Positions 63,153 through 64,000 of a stretch of DNA of 64,000 nt are shown here, in pieces. The notes under the pieces are model-generated. The model was not told the DNA's origin, ran no database searches, and saw nothing but the letters and a program-made list of their open reading frames with translations. This stretch comes from Alphaproteobacteria bacterium (GTDB taxonomy: Bacteria; Pseudomonadota; Alphaproteobacteria; Rhodobacterales; Rhodobacteraceae): assembly GCA_030433335.1 (NCBI GenBank), contig JAUILL010000005.1:111905-175904 (forward strand), in the 5' to 3' direction. The position numbers and the translations under genes were made by a program. Every line of letters begins with the position of its first letter. The stretch's first letter is position 1.

Positions 63153-63300
63153 AGCCTGAGACGATTTGGAGCAATTGAGCGCTCCGGTGAGACAAAATGA
63201 GATGAAATGCGGCGCTTTGGCGATCTGACCTTTTCGCCGCAACACCCAGAGACGAAAACGACCGCGCAGCACCTGTCGGCGCGCGTAGGGAGGATGAAGA
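63153..63300 (+). promoter_or_regulatory. Region before iolC
   Basis: 148 bases between the ABM gene and iolC. It may hold a promoter of its own. It contains ATGAGATGAAATG-like repeats but no clear palindrome or terminator was seen. Confidence 0.35.
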
Positions 63301-64000
63301 ATGAGCGATTTGGACGTAATCACGATTGGACGCGCGGGCGTTGATTTGTACGGGGCGCAGATTGGTGGGCGTCTTGAGGACATGGGGTCTTTCGAGAAGT
63401 ACATCGGCGGCAGTCCGACGAACATTGCGTGCGGGACCGCGCGTCTGGGTCTGAAGACCGCTCTGATTTCCCGTGTGGGCGACGAGCACATGGGGCGCTT
63501 TATTCTGGAACAACTGGGGCGCGAGGGCGTGTGCACCGATGGTGTCGTGACCGATCCCGAACGTCTGACGGCTTTGGTGATCCTCGGCATTCGCGACGAA
63601 GAGCAATTCCCCCTCATCTTCTACCGCGAGAACTGCGCTGACATGGCGCTGTGCGAAGACGACATTGACGAGGACTTCATCAAGCGGGCGCGGGCGGTTG
63701 TGGTGACGGGCACGCACCTGAGCCACCCGCGCACCGAAGCGGCTGTGATCAAGGCGCTGGAACTGGCCAAGAAGCATGGCCTGCGCACCGCTCTGGACAT
63801 CGACTACCGCCCGAACCTTTGGGGCGTGGCGGGTCATGGGGACGGCGAGAGCCGCTTTGTGGAAAGCGCCAAAGTCACTGAGAAGCTGCTGTCGACCCTG
63901 CATTACTTTGACCTGATCGTGGGCACCGAAGAGGAGTTCCACATCGCAGGCGGCTCGACCGACACGGTCAAGGCCCTGCGCTCGGTGCGCGAGAACTCTG
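63301..64000 (+). CDS. iolC: 5-dehydro-2-deoxygluconokinase, 5' part cut by the window edge
   Basis: At least 233 residues from the ATG at 63301, which follows GGGAGGATGAAGA. It is a PfkB-family kinase with IGRAGVDLYGAQIGG, GGSPTNIACGTARLGLKT and ALDIDYRPNLWG, a set typical of IolC. It phosphorylates 2-deoxy-5-keto-gluconate in the inositol pathway. Roseobacter and rhizobial IolC often carry an extra C-terminal domain, but the end lies outside the window. The other iol genes (iolD, iolB, iolA) are probably further right. Confidence 0.88.
   Translation, partial: MSDLDVITIGRAGVDLYGAQIGGRLEDMGSFEKYIGGSPTNIACGTARLGLKTALISRVGDEHMGRFILEQLGREGVCTDGVVTDPERLTALVILGIRDEEQFPLIFYRENCADMALCEDDIDEDFIKRARAVVVTGTHLSHPRTEAAVIKALELAKKHGLRTALDIDYRPNLWGVAGHGDGESRFVESAKVTEKLLSTLHYFDLIVGTEEEFHIAGGSTDTVKALRSVRENS

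Overview
The window looks like chromosome or megaplasmid DNA of a marine-type alphaproteobacterium, most likely Rhodobacterales (Roseobacter group). This is inferred from the moderately high GC, the tightly overlapping operons, the rhizobial/roseobacterial inositol and rhizopine style catabolic genes, and the alphaproteobacterial IS110 and IS5 relics. No tRNA, rRNA or CRISPR array was seen. Genus and replicon cannot be fixed from the sequence alone.

Region 1 (1-6.5 kb) is a mobile-DNA scrap yard. A secreted RCC1-repeat/RTX protein gene is bracketed by a 194-bp inverted repeat. Two decayed IS110-family transposases follow, then the front of an IS427-like element cut by an IS5-family element with recognisable terminal repeats and a damaged transposase.

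Region 2 (6.6-16 kb) is one rightward operon: an Old Yellow Enzyme-type flavin oxidoreductase, a two-heme cytochrome c, a small membrane protein, a second two-heme cytochrome c, a large RoxA-like two-heme cytochrome c and a GMC flavin oxidoreductase. It looks like an envelope-linked oxidation pathway for an unknown substrate.

Region 3 (15.9-28 kb) is the most unusual part. Two divergent operons share one 166-bp promoter region. Leftward run a tyrosinase, a DUF2182-like membrane protein and a single-chain trypsin-like protease/DRGH nuclease fusion. Rightward run a subtilisin/trypsin double protease, a trypsin/P-loop fusion and a large STAND-type NTPase. The make-up (sensor NTPase, protease relay, nuclease, copper oxidase) suggests a proteolytic conflict or defence system that I do not recognise as described.

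Region 4 (28-39 kb) is ordinary accessory DNA: two orphan sugar ABC permeases, an EmrAB pump with its MarR regulator, a chemoreceptor, a MaoC-like CoA hydratase with a family III CoA transferase, a small SH3-like lipoprotein and a DUF1206 membrane protein.

Region 5 (39-64 kb) is a large cyclitol (inositol-type) catabolic island. It has iolE, iolG, another Gfo/Idh/MocA dehydrogenase and an IolI-like isomerase on the minus strand, followed by two LacI regulators. On the plus strand are twin sterol-desaturase-family oxygenases, two complete sugar ABC importers whose ATPases are identical over 258 residues, MocD/MocE-like oxygenase components, further TIM-barrel isomerases, a PanB-like protein with altered active-site residues, iolH, a second iolG-like gene, an ABM-domain monooxygenase and the start of iolC at the right edge. 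Together these could import, O-demethylate or deaminate, oxidise, dehydrate and phosphorylate inositol derivatives. Three LacI-type regulators and repeated operator-like motifs suggest control by pathway intermediates.
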